From contig NC_045127.1 of the NCBI RefSeq assembly GCF_007655135.1, forward strand, positions 19,510,199 to 19,574,198: DNA of 64,000 bases. The letters run 5' to 3'. Source of the DNA: Punica granatum. Taxonomy: Eukaryota > Streptophyta > Magnoliopsida > Myrtales > Lythraceae. Both the position numbers and the translations under genes were made by a program. The stretch's first letter is position 1; each line of letters starts with the position of its first letter. Below, piece after piece: positions 10,787-21,734 of the stretch. The notes under the pieces are model-generated. The model worked only from the letters and a program-made list of their open reading frames with translations. It was not told where the DNA came from and did no database searches.

Positions 10787-12002
10787 TTATGCCTTGATGG
10801 TGTCGAAGGCCTTCTGACATTCCTCGTCCCACTCGATTGCTGCATTCTTGAGGAGCAAGCGAAAGAGTGGTTGGCATTTGTCTGTCAGATTTGCGATGAA
10901 GCGCGCAATGTAATTCAGTCGTCCTAGGAAACCTCGTACTTTGCGGACCGACGATGGAGGAGGTAGCTCACTGATTGCCTTGACTTTTTTCGGATCAACC
11001 TTGATACCGCGCTCGCTGACCACAAATCCTAGCAGCTTCCCCGACCGGGCGCCGAATGTGCACTTTGCCGGGTTGAGCCAAAGCTTGTACTCTTTTAAAC
11101 GGTCGAAAAGACGCTTCAGATTGATGAGGTGATCTTCTCCCTCTTTGGATTTGGCAATCATGTCGTCGACATAGACCTCGACTTCCTTGTGCATCATGTC
11201 ATGAAACAACGTGACCATAACCCTCTGATAAGTTGCCCCGACATTTTTCAGGCCGAAAGGCATGACGCTGTAGCAAAAGGTTCCCCACATCGTGGTGAAC
11301 ATCATTTTGATTTTTTCTTCCTCAGCCATCCGGATTTGATTATATCCGGAGAAACCGTCCATGAAAGAGAATTGAGCGTGGCGTGCTGTATTGTCGACTA
11401 GGATGTTGATGTGAGGCAGAGGGAAATTGTCTTTAGGACTGGCCTTGTTAAGGTCTCGGTAGTCGACGTAGACTCGAACTCTTCCATCCTTTTCCACCGG
11501 CACAATATTTGTCACCCACTCGGAATAGTTGCAGACTTCGAGGAATCCCGCATCGATCTGCTTGACAACCTCCTCTTTGATGCGGAGGAGAAGGCTGGCT
11601 CGTTGTCGTCGTAACTGCTGCCGCTTGGGTGAGAACTTCTCAGTGTAGAGTGGAAGAAAGTGCTTGACTATTGAAGGGTCTAAACCTGGCATATCAGCAT
11701 AGGACCAGGCAAAAACCTCTTGGTATTCTCTTAGGAAGTCAATCATCCGGGTTCGTTGTGCGGGGTCAAGGCCCGTCCCGATTTTCAAAGTGCGAGGCTC
11801 TTCTTTGGTGCCCACATTGATTTCCTCTGTTGGCTCGACCGAGGTGAGTTGACTATCCTTGAGGCAACGTAAACTCTCCTCTATCTCTGGTACTTGATCG
11901 TCCTCGTCAAGCCCTTCCCCGAAGTAGATGGGTCGGGGCTCTTCAAGACGTTCTTCGAATGGGTTCGAATCGACGTGTCGGAGATTTGGATTCGAGTGGA
12001 GC
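10787..12002 (-). pseudogene. Element M reverse transcriptase exon, open but truncated
   Basis: After the intron this exon is open for 404 codons, unusual in this decayed region. It begins with the linker segment (RPIYFGEGLDED, then TSVEPTEEINVG) and the AWSYADMPGLDPSI motif. The RT palm follows: VRVYVDYRDLNKASPKDNFPLP, MDGFSGYNQI, MPFGLKNVGATYQR and the catalytic YVDDMIAKS. The connection GFLGRLNYIARFIANLTDKC leads towards RNase H. A TAC-to-TAA change stops the frame at 10787-10789, and similarity to the corresponding A and B sequence ends at the copia LTR (10770). It cannot make a complete pol protein. Confidence 0.92.
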
Positions 12003-12208
12003 TTGAAAATTTAAAAGAGTCGTCTTAGAAAATTTAGAGCGCTGGGAATGAGCGAACAGGAAAAGGAGATAATAGAGAGTTCAAAAAATGCATGTAGGGA
12101 TTTCATTGATAGTATGAATGTGAAGCCACAACAGAGATCCCTCTTTCATTGTGCGGCCTATGGCTATGCTGACACGTGGGAAAAATCTTGCACATAAATA
12201 AGCCTTAC
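12003..12208 (-). other. Intron between protease and RT in element M (206 bp)
   Basis: On the minus strand, GATGT is followed by GTAAGG at 12208 (donor). The intron runs 206 bp and ends CAA just before GCTCCACTCGAATCC, where RT-side coding resumes. Element B has an alignable 193-bp intron at the same place, with shared internal text such as ATCCCTACATGCA and TTTTTGAA. Element A has no intron here. Ogre elements are known to carry an intron between protease and RT. The acceptor's expected CAG reads CAA here. Confidence 0.85.
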
Positions 12209-13869
12209 ACATCGGAGTCGAATAGCACGAGACTGAGGTCCAATTGTCAAGCTCCTCATCCTCCTGCGCAAGGAGGATGTGAACCCTTGAAGGAATCTCC
12301 TCGATGACGGTGACACGGCTGGCAAAGTGGTAGGCGCGTCGTCAGAGTCTGAGGAAGGGCCATCAAGGGTGCTCCCGATGATGTGTGGAGGTCTGGGAAA
12401 GAAGTGGGATAGCGGGGGAACTGGAATGCCCCTGTTGAGCTTCCCATAATGTGCGGCGAGGCGGTGGAGGTGGTTGCCCCTGCGAGCTTCGATGATCTCA
12501 TGGCAAGAGGGGCAAAAGCTGAGTCCTCTCCAGTTGTTGTATTCTTCGACTTCAATGGGGCGGTTGATCCCCTGTCCGAGTACCCCGAGGCCAGTACCGA
12601 GGATGTAATTGTGGAGCAGTAAAACCTTCCCTATCATGCGGTCGGCGCGAGACTGGCCGACCTCTCCATAGTCCCGGATGACGGAGATGGTTTCGAACGA
12701 ATGGAAATGGAGGTTTTCATCGCCCCCACTGCTAATGTTGGGTACAGCTGTCTCCTTGTAGATGGCGTAATCTTCCTCCCCTTTAACCGTGATGAGCTTT
12801 TCTTTTACGATAAACTTCAACCTTTGATGTAGAAAAGAAGGGACGACACCAGCCGAGTGGATCCAAGGCCTTCTGAGCAGTAGGCTGAAGGCATTCGGGA
12901 TGTCGAGCACTTGGAAAGTGATACTAAATGAGCATGGGCCGACGTCTATCAGGAGGTCGATCTCGCCATTCACCTCCTTCCGTGATCCATCGAAAGCTCA
13001 GATAGAAGTCTTGCTCGGGTGGATACGGTTGAGATCCATGTTCATATATTTTAGAGTGGTTACTGGGCAAACGTTGAGTGCCGAGCCGTTGTCGATCATG
13101 ACTCTGTCGATAATGTAATTGTTGCACTTACAGACGATGTGCAATGCCCGCGAGTGTGCCCACCCCTCGGAATGAAGTTCGTCGTCTGAGAACGATATTG
13201 TGTTGGAAAAGATTGAGCCGACCGTTTCTTCGATCATATTCGGAGCTGTCTCCTTGGGGACCTGTGCCGCTATAAGGACCCGTAGGAGAGCTTCTCGGTG
13301 TGGCTTTGAGCTGAGAAAGAGGGCGAGTAGTGAAATATGGGTCGGAGACTTGGCCATTTGCTCGACCACCATATATTCGCTTGCTTTAATGATCTTCATA
13401 AACGCTTCAGCTTCCTCTTCCGTTACCTCTTTCGGGGGGGTTGGGGCGACGTCGGGCATCGCCCTGATCGTAGTGGTCGGCGACTTTCCTTTGCTCACGA
13501 CCTTCGGGTTTTCATATACCCGCTCTGATCGCGTTACGCCCATGACACTGAATGAGTGTTCGAGACTCCCGACGTCCCCTTCATAGGTCCCCGGCACATT
13601 GCTATCTAAGTACGGCTCCCTAGTGGGGATGTCTATGACAAACGGGTAGGTGAGGTATCAAGCCTCGTGGACCCAACCGTGGCTTCTGTGGGTACGTACT
13701 CGATCACGAAAGGGGAAGGACTGTCTCGCCCGCTCTCGTCTTCCCCTAGAGCGCAAATGCTAATCATATTGATGGAGGGTTCCTGGGCCGGTCCGTGATC
13801 AGGGAGGGGATTAGCTTGCACATTCGGGGGTCTTACGGCGTTGAACGAGAGTTCCTTTGCATCGATCAA
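12209..13869 (-). pseudogene. Element M protease and G-patch-like region, degenerate
   Basis: Read leftwards, this contains a linker (INMISICALGEDES), an alpha-helical segment (EEEAEAFMKIIKASEYMVVEQMAKSPTHISLL), and the aspartic protease with its active-site Asp intact in VMIDNGSALNVCP and the LLLRRPWIHSAG flap-distal motif. A G-patch-like YILGTGLGVLGQGI follows. The protein cuts the polyprotein. A CGA-to-TGA stop lies at 12996-12998 and a frameshift near 13648. The coding end (NWTSVSCYSTPM) runs into the intron donor at 12208. Confidence 0.85.
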
Positions 13870-14382
13870 CTCTTGGATCCTCTCTCAAAGCCTCTAACAG
13901 TTATCCAAGGTATGCCCCGGCGCACCCCGATGATACTCACAATGCTTGCTTTCATCCTGGGTGGTTGGGTTGAAATTGGGGCCAGGTGCTATTGTTCCGA
14001 TCTTGTCGCCCGCGCGGAGTTGTCGGTAGATGTGAGAGAGCGGAATTGGCAAGGACGGGTATTGCCTGCGCGGTCGCGGTTGTGCTACACCACCCCTGTT
14101 GAACTTGCGGAGGTGGGACCTGTTGTGTCGGCTGAGGAGCTCTCGAAGCCAGGGGTCGGTATTGGGGGGCTTGAAGTGAGGTAGGGGTGTAGTGGTGGAC
14201 AACGGGTGATGATACCACAGGTGGGAGTGGAGGCGGCGGGGCCGAGTATTAGATCGATTGAGTAGGGGGTTGAGGTCGATATTGAGGGGTCTGCGGAGTG
14301 TAGATGGGGACACCGGGCGGTGCTGGCGTGAAATTTACCGAGTACTGTTGGGACGCCGAGTGCGTTGGATTAACAGCGTTAA
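13870..14382 (-). pseudogene. Element M gag C-terminal part with zinc knuckle
   Basis: The minus-strand frame reads AVNPTHSASQQYSVNFTPAP, then a Pro/Gln-rich linker and LSHIYRQLRAGDKIGTIAPG. A nucleocapsid-type zinc knuckle, CEYHRGAPGHTLDNC (C-x2-H-x5-H-x4-C), follows. TGG-to-TAG and CGA-to-TGA stops come directly after it. The main capsid domain that should precede it is absent because the sequence abuts element A's truncated LTR at 14383. Confidence 0.85.
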
Positions 14383-15716
14383 CTGACAACAAATTTTCAA
14401 ATCAAGGGAAAAAACATCATTTTGTGATTTGGCATCATCTTAGCATTGTTTAAGATGTCAGTTGGGTATTCTGTATCAAAATTACAATTACCTAACTAAT
14501 CATTTCACTCGACTTAACCAAATGCTAGAAAATGGTTAGGCGGAACTCTAGGTTCCAAATCTAGAGTCAAAATACAAGTTTGGATCAATTCAGTGGTAAT
14601 TCAGTGTCATAACACCGAATCATTGTAAAAGCAATCCACACACACGAGATTTGACTCTCCCTGTCAAGTTCTCAAAACAAAGCCGAATGTAAAATGTTTG
14701 GCATGATTCTTTACTTAGCATATGGCATTTGCTTGCAAAAACACCCATGGGTCAATAAACTTGCTAAGACACGTACATTTGACAGTAACAAACACTTTGT
14801 CTGTCATTAACATGTTACGTGTTACCTTTCTGCATCTGTTTGCCATGCGGGTCGAGCTTGATCCCTAGGCTGAATAATATTAGAGTTCAACGCCCTAATC
14901 ATCGATCACAAGGTCCAACGCCCTAATCAACACTCACAAGGACCAACGGCCTATTCAGTGAGAGCGTGCATTGAATTTCAGTTCTTCGGTCTTTTCCCTA
15001 AACTCACGGTGAGTTAGAGTGGAATAATAACCGAACGCGAGTCGACTGGAATGAGGCCATTTTTAATTTGTATTTATTGTTTTTGAGAGTATTGTAAGGA
15101 CTTTTATTTTGTACATTCATTCTGTAAGAATTCCAATCGGTAAGCGAACGGTCCAAGAGTCGAATTAATTGAATCGGTTTAATGCTTGCCCAAAGGAAAG
15201 TAAATCCAAGAATTTGCGGTTCTGGTTCACGCAGGGATTCAACCTCCATGGTTCGATGAACTGTAACGCAAGATTGTGAACCAACTCCTCGACATACGGG
15301 TTTACTTCTCTCTCGGCTTCTCAACCGACATCGTTTAGCTCACCGAATCTCCGGTGTCAAAACGTGCGAGCCGAGTGCAACTTAATTCAAGCGGTAAATA
15401 ATAAAACATGCAAGCCTAGCAAACCGGAGTACCGAAAGGGCGTGCGGGTTATAGGCCCGCACGTAACATGAACCCCCGAACACGGATTTTCCGGTTCCGC
15501 ACAGATCAATGCCTTAACGAAAAACTAGGTGTTCCATACCCCTAGACCCGGGTAACTTATCCGCCCTCGACCTACGGGTCGTAAAATGATAAGTGGCAAC
15601 TCCTTTTCCCACGTGTGTCCGTCACGCGTACCCACGGGAAGGTGGACACTCCCAAGCCGCGCAATCCAAAAGCGCGCATGCGGGCCCCGACGAGAGTCCA
15701 CATTCGAGTCCGTACA
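14383..15716 (+). mobile_element. Element A 5' LTR, 5'-truncated
   Basis: This matches the last 1.26 kb of the 3' LTR (30260-31520) almost base for base. Two deletions in the 3' copy account for the length difference: about 47 bp near 30940 and about 27 bp near 31440. It ends CGTACA followed by GCT and the primer binding site. The first ~3.1 kb, including the TATA box, is missing, so this LTR has no promoter. It begins at a CTGA shared with the 3' LTR at 30260. Confidence 0.93.
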
Positions 15717-15719
15717 GCT

Positions 15720-15738
15720 TGGCGACTCCACTGGGGAC
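15720..15738 (+). promoter_or_regulatory. Primer binding site of element A
   Basis: TGGCGACTCCACTGGGGAC lies 3 bp after the LTR end. Its reverse complement ends in CCA, as a tRNA 3' end must. The same 19 bases stand in element B at 54650, with changed versions in M and N. Ogre elements are described as tRNA-Arg primed; matching this to a specific tRNA needs a tRNA search. Confidence 0.9.
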
Positions 15739-16324
15739 ATACTTAGTGGGCTCAGGCTCAATCCGTTTGCTTGCTTGCATGTTTATTTATCGCTTTCCGT
15801 ACATTTATTTTGCGCATATTTACTTTTCTGCACTTGCATTGTATCATCCTAGTAGGTTTAAGTACCAAATGCTTGAAATCTCACGGGCACCGATTTAGGA
15901 AGCTAGGTTAGTCAGAGGTTCCGAGTAAGGGAACTGATCGAGTCGGCTCTGCCACCGAACCGGCCCCCAAAGATCCTCGCTCGATTTCAAAGAATTGATA
16001 CCCTTGAATCGGGAGCCCCGAGCCCCCATCCCTAGTTAGTGGTTTTTCCAGTAGAACACTGAAACCATGCATAAACAAGGACCGTCATGCTGGACCAAAA
16101 TTGCCTTCATGCCGTCAACCGACCCAAAGTCCGATCTTTGAGTCGGCCCCTAATTTTCTTTTTGGTGGGCCTTTTGTTGTTTTTCTACAATGAGCGATGT
16201 ACATTGTAACAGATACAGTTATACTTTACTTTTCTATACTGCATGCATGTTTTCAAAACAACCTAGGACATTGCATCGGTTTGGTTTTAAACATTGAACC
16301 GACATTCTCTCCATTTAGGTAAGG
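15739..16324 (+). promoter_or_regulatory. Element A leader with conserved block and splice-like site
   Basis: This non-coding leader separates the primer site from ORF1. A block at about 15898-16110 is shared with B, M and N, including GAAGCTAGGTTAGTCAGAGG, CCCCCAAAGATCCTCGCTCG, CCCCCATCCCTAG and CATGCATAAACA. The leader ends with CTCTCCATTTAG directly followed by GTAAGGATGG, where the ATG opens ORF1. This looks like a splice acceptor immediately followed by a splice donor. Packaging or translation roles are possible but unproven. Confidence 0.65.
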
Positions 16325-17821
16325 ATGGATCGCCCACATCCCTGTCTTAGGCTCGATGTCATCGTCACACCAGCAGTGGACATCATGCGCCTTTGGAGAA
16401 CATTCCGCCCTATTGACCGCGCATTTCTCCGACTCATCGTAGGAGACTTGCCACTACTTGCTGATTCCCCCATTGACTGGACCTTGCTCAGAACAACTAT
16501 CAGTTTTTGGGATACTCAGCGGGCCGTATTCAGCTTTCAGAGGACAGAGCTAGTTCCTACAATGGAGGAATATGCGGCACTAATCCAGCGGCCCATGCCG
16601 ACTCGCGACATCGTGGTGCCCAACCAGCTTGCCACGATACAGAGTAGACTAGCCGTTCTTTTAGATCTTCGCGACGAAGAAATTCGCCATGAGCTTCGGT
16701 ATGGATGGGAGCATAGCGTTAGGACCGCATGGCTCATAGACTTCATACATATTCGTTCTCTCAACGCCACGGGAGAATCGTATCAGCGTGGCGCTTGTCA
16801 TGGGTTCTTCTTGCTTATCTTCGGGACTATCCTATTCTCCTACTCGTCGAACCTCATAGACGGGGCACTTGCCCAAGTCATCCTCCAAGTGGTAGGAGGC
16901 CATAGTTACGTGGAAGTCGTCTTGGCTGAGACCATTCGGTCTCTTGACTATGTACGAGAGGTTCGACGTGGTAGAATGAGAGGAGCTCCGCATCCACTGC
17001 AGATTTGGCTTCTTGCACACATTAGGCCCTTTTACTCATCTCATCCTTTTTCCTACATCACCGACGAGTGTTCACTCATCGCTCGTCTACTTCAGGTGTT
17101 TCGACTATCCGACCGTGATTACATCGATTGGAAGCAACTTATGGAAAGTCTCACCTCGGCACAGTTTCTATGGGCTACACGTTGGAATCCCGGCGGTCCC
17201 ATGACCATTGGATGTCATTCGGTCACAGGACTCCCTTTGATTAGTCATTTAGGGAGCACACTCATCTTTCTAGCCCGAGTCATCAGACATCTCGATGGTC
17301 TACAGGATATCCCTACAGAGGCGGATCCTACTCCTTACCGCTTCATGTGGGCAGACACGATAGCTTCGCTCCCAGACAGGTTTCTACGGGTTCGGGAAGT
17401 TTGACGCTTGTGGGACACTCGCATCGTTCGGGAACTTTACTTCCCGGAGCATCCTAGTGATGATGAGCGAGCTTTCTCAGCTACTGCAGCATATGTGGCT
17501 CAGTTCCATCCGCACGGACTTGCACCTTTTCGTCGGCTACGCAATTTACGAATTCCGCAAGCACCACAAGCAGACATTCCAGACGCAGAGAGTTCCATCC
17601 AAGGGGTCATGCGCACAGAGTTACAGACCATTAGGGAAGAGCGAGATCGACTCCGCTGCGAGCTTGTGGATACACATTCAGAGCTCACTGACCACAAAGG
17701 GCTTCAGAGGGAGCTAGCTCAGACTCGCGCACGCTTAGCGAACCAAGACAGGGAGATAGCGCGTTTGAGCGCTACATTGGACCGAGCGCGAGCGAAAAAG
17801 CGCAAGGTCTCCCATCCTTAG
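16325..17821 (+). pseudogene. Element A ORF1, DUF7745-like protein with C-terminal coiled coil
   Basis: A 498-codon frame starts at MDRPHPCLRLDVIVTP and is broken once, at 17402-17404, where B has CGA and A has TGA. Residues ~15-350 are the DUF7745-like domain: LWRTFRPIDRAFLRLIVGDL, PTMEEYAALIQRP, NLIDGALAQVILQVVGGHSY, RSLDYVREVRRGRMRG and LISHLGSTLIF. It is common in plant proteins and resembles the plant mobile domain. Residues ~425-490 are rich in charged heptads (ELQTIREERDRLRCELVDTH, RELAQTRARLA) and probably form a coiled coil. Its function is unknown; an extra ORF before gag is typical of Ogre elements. B, M and N carry the same gene, so it belongs to the family and is not a captured one-off. 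Confidence 0.85.
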
Positions 17822-18128
17822 GTTTAGTAGTCTACGGCGTCTTTTTACCCTACTCGGACCTATGCAATGCTCACTCAGCTATCGGGCGTAGTAGGATGTC
17901 GGTTTTATGTTTATGTTCCCTTCTTTTAAATAGACTATCTTTATAAATTATGGAACATAAATCGAACTGATGTAATGACATTAGTGTTTTCGAAGCTATG
18001 CATTTCATAACAATTAGTCATTTACATGTTAAAATTTTGTCAACATGCTGCAATCGCACTTACATATTTATACATACAGGTGCTAACAACTGGTGTCCCA
18101 TCGATATCCAACTCGTGCACGAGTAAGG
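17822..18128 (+). other. Spacer between ORF1 and gag in element A
   Basis: This is a 307-bp non-coding spacer. Near its end CACTTACATATTTATACATACAG precedes GTGCTAAC (18080), a plausible splice acceptor. Element M has the alignable CACTTACACATTTAAGG...TCTAG before GTAAGC (minus strand, ~32250-32285). A candidate gag ATG follows 49 bp downstream. I see no other feature. Confidence 0.5.
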
Positions 18129-20307
18129 ATGACAGAAGATCAACAACCCGCCATTCATGAACAGGATACTTCGCCAACGCCGATACATTCTCAAACACCA
18201 CTGACGCAAGTTATATCATCTCCCATACCCGCGGACATATCTACAGCGCATTCAGGCATCCCTATCGAACATCCTCCACCAACAGCACAGACGGCGTCCA
18301 ACTTCGTCAATCCTGCACATTTTATGGCGCTAGAAGGAATGGTGAACCACTTGGCGACCAACATGGCCACCAACATGATGGAGTTCATGGCTATGCTCAG
18401 GAATCAGAATCAGGCTTCATCGAGCTTTACTCCGCCTCCGGAGCATAGGCCAATTGTCGATCCAAATCCAACAATCCCTCCAACCTTTGTTTCAGAGGTT
18501 GAAGACGCATCTTTCTCAGCAATGGCGTATACACCGACGGTCCATTCGATCAGTGATCCTCTGCCGCCACCACCTGCTCCAACAGCAGTTTCGCTGCCAC
18601 CAGCGGCTCTCTTATCCGCGGATTCGACTATGCATACACTACTACCACTAACCGTGCCACCAATCTATACTGTGCCACCACCGACAGTTCCTCCAGTCAC
18701 GATTGCACAGGCTCCTGCTCCCACTGCAGACCAATTTCCTTTCCAAGCTCCACAACCCCAAATAAGCTTTTCTTACCCTACTCCACTGCCTCTAAACATT
18801 CCTCCCACTGAACCGGGCATGCCTACTCAGGCTGCCCCTCCAGCTCTACCGACAAACATTCCTCCCGAAGCGGAGAATGAACAGGAGAGGAGAATAAAGA
18901 GAATGGAGGAAACCATTCGGGCCCTCCAAGTAGGCAATTCTCGTTTCGATTTCGGTGACAGTAACTAGAATCTCTTCCCGGGGCAAGTGGCTGCCCCCTA
19001 AGATCAAAATTCCAAATTTCAAGAGATACGACGGAACCAGAGACCCTTGGCATCATCTCCGTCACTATCAAAGCAAAATGCTCTCATATTGGGATTACGA
19101 GGAATTCATCATTCAGACTTTCCAAGACAGTCTCACGGGATCGGCGCTAGATTGGTTTATGACCCTAAAAGCCGGCGACGTCCCTACATGGACAGATCTG
19201 TCTCAGAAGTTCCTCGACCAGTATCGATTTTGTGCGGAGACACCCCCTACTCTCCTCGATCTCAGCATGACAGAGATGAGAAAGGGTCAGGCTTTCGAAG
19301 TATATGCAACGGAGTGGAGGGGAAAAGCGGCAAAGTACATTTCTCCAATCACTGAGCGACAACAAGTTCAGCTGTTTCACTCCACGCTCAGGGGTGCATA
19401 CTACTCACATCTCCTGGCTCATACCTCCTCCTTCTCGGACCTGATTGAGGTAGGGAAGAAGCTTGACATGGGTGTTAAGCTAGGGAGAATTGAAGGCCCA
19501 TCAAGGAAGAAGGATGGAGAGACATTGAAGAAGCAGACTGTTGGAAACTCCAAGAGAAGCAAAGACGTGACTATTGGCGCCGTCAATTCCGGACATCAGG
19601 CTTCATAGCCGATTTCGGTGGACTATACCCCTACATTGAAGACTTCTCAGGCATATGCACATCCCGTGCATTATGTCCAGCCCTACCAAACATCGCAGGC
19701 TTATTTCCCAACCCCGCCAACTGTTATACAGTCACAACCTCCGCAATAATACGATCTTGCTCGGGCTCAACAAGGTAGACCCTCGGCTTCGAGATCTCCT
19801 CAGCTGGCTCAACGTGCTCCAGCCCCCGGAACTCAACAGGGCAATGCTGATCCACCGCGTCAGCGCAAGCAGTACACCACTCTACTAGCTCGTCCCTCCC
19901 ACATATTCAGGCAGATTCACGTTGGCAATAAGATCAAAACAGAAGCGCCTGGTCCCAACTTTGACCCCGCAGTGTAGAATCAGAACTTGCACTGTGAATT
20001 CCATCGGGGTGCTCCTGGTCATACCCTGGACAATTGCTGGACACTCCGAAAAAAAATTCAGGAGATGATTGACACAAGGCAGATCTCCTTTAATGAGGTG
20101 AAGCCACCGAATGTCTGCGCAAACCCCCTTCCCGATCATGGATCAGGTTCAGGATCTTCTATCAACATGATTAGCATCGCCGCTATTGGAGAAGACGAAG
20201 ACATGCAGAAGACTCCAATTCCGTTCGTCATCAACCATGCTTCGACAGAAGTTGCAATTGCTGTCGTCCCATTCGTTATCGAGGTTCTTGCGAAGGAGCC
20301 ATACTAG
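18129..20307 (+). pseudogene. Element A gag, degenerate
   Basis: I place the start at the ATG at 18129 (MTEDQQPAIHEQ) because element M has an ATG at the aligned spot. A proline-rich N-terminal third follows (MALEGMVNHLATNMATNMMEFM, then PPPPAPTAVSLPPAALLS). The retrotransposon gag/capsid domain is next: IKIPNFKRYDGTRDPWHHLR, IIQTFQDSLTGSALDWFMTL and FLDQYRFCAETPPTLLDLSM. The zinc knuckle CEFHRGAPGHTLDNC comes last. A TGG-to-TAG stop at ~18966 and a one-base insertion a few codons later break the gag. More stops at 19606, 19747, 19975 and 20305 are transition-type. Gag would form the virus-like particle. Confidence 0.9.
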
Positions 20308-21734
20308 GATAGTCGAGTTCCCTGGACATATGAGGGTGAGGTTGCCAATGCAGAACTAGAAATGAGCACGATGGGTATCACGCGCTCAGGACGAGTTTAT
20401 CAAGGTCTAGATCCTGTTGACAAAGGGAAGGCTCCTACTACTGCATTCTCTGCCGTTCCAGAAGCCGTGCCACTCCTTACAAAGAAGGTCACTGATCAAG
20501 AAGCTGAAGCTTTCATGAAAATGATCAAAGTAAGCGAGTACAAAGTGGTGGAGCAAATGGGCAAGTCACCAGCCCACATCTCGCTACTTGCATTGCTTTT
20601 GAGCTCCGAGCCGCATCGGAATGCTTTGTTGAAAGTTCTCACAGTAGCACAAATCCTAAAAGATACTGCACCGGATAGGATCGAGGAGACTGTGAACTCC
20701 ATCTTCTCGAATCAGATCTCCTTTGCCGATGACGAGCTTCCATCGGAAGGTCAGGGACACTTGCAGGCATTGCACATAGTCTGCAAGTGCAACAATCACG
20801 TCGTTGGTCGAGTCATGATCGTCAACGGCTCTGCTCTGAACGTTTGCCCCGTCTCCACGCTGAAACAGATGAACGTGGATATGAGTCGCATCCATACAAG
20901 CAAGACCACTGTTCGAGTCTTTGATGGTTCCAGGAGAGAAGTGAACGGAGAAATCGACCTCCTGATCGATGTGGGTCCTTGCTCATTCTCTGTCACCTTT
21001 CAGATCCTCGAGATACCCAATGCTTTCAGCCTCTTGCTCGGGAGGCCATGGATTCACGCCGCCGGCACTGTTCCTTCATCGTTGCACCAGAAGCTGAAGT
21101 TCTTTGTCAAAGGCAAGCTCATCACTGTCAACGGCAAGGAAGATTACGCAGTCTACAAGGAGACAGCCGTCCCTTACATCAGCATTGGAGAAGATCAAAA
21201 TCTTCCCTTTCACTCTTTCGACATGATCTCCGTAATCCGAGACTACGGAGATGTCGGTCCATCACGGACCGATCGCATGATTGGAAAGGTTCTGTTGAAG
21301 AACGACTACATCCCCGAAACTGGACTTGGGGCACGTGCACAGGGAATCCTCCGACCGATTGAAATGGAGGAATACCGCAATAGGAGGGGACTCGGCTTTC
21401 ACCCCTCTTGTCATGAGATCGTGCAGGCTCGTCGTGGAAAGCATCTCCACCGCCTTGTTGCACATTACGGAAAGCTCTTCAGAGGCATTCCGGTTCCACC
21501 GCACTCACAGTTTTTTGCCGCACCACCGCAGATCATGGGAGGCACCTCCGATAGCCCAATCACTGAATCAGATGACTTCTCTTCGGATGCAGTTGAAGCG
21601 TTTTTGGCTTTGCTAGCCATATATGCCGTCACTGAGAAGACATCTTCCAGGGTTCATATCTACCTTGTACGGGAGGATGAGGAGCTTACCAACTAGACTT
21701 CAGTTCCGCTCTACTCGGCCATAGTTGCCAATGT
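20308..21734 (+). pseudogene. Element A protease and G-patch-like region
   Basis: Same frame as gag. A helical region (QEAEAFMKMIKVSEYKVVEQ) leads to the aspartic protease. Its active-site Asp is lost: MIVNGSALNVCP here, against MIDNGSALNVCP in B and M. FSLLLGRPWIHAAG is intact. A G-patch-like YIPETGLGARAQGIL and RRGLGFHPSCHEI follow. A TGG-to-TAG stop at 21694 lies just before the end. The segment runs straight into RT at 21734/21735 with no intron, unlike B and M. It should process the polyprotein, but the missing Asp alone would inactivate it. Confidence 0.9.

Noticed and set aside
18093..18095. Gag start at 18093
   Set aside because: The codon there is GTG, not used as a start in plants as a rule; an ATG at 18129 aligns with the ATG of element M.
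21694..21696. Programmed stop suppression between protease and RT in A
   Set aside because: B and M have a Trp codon (TGG) at this place; the stop is a mutation, and many more like it occur along the frame.
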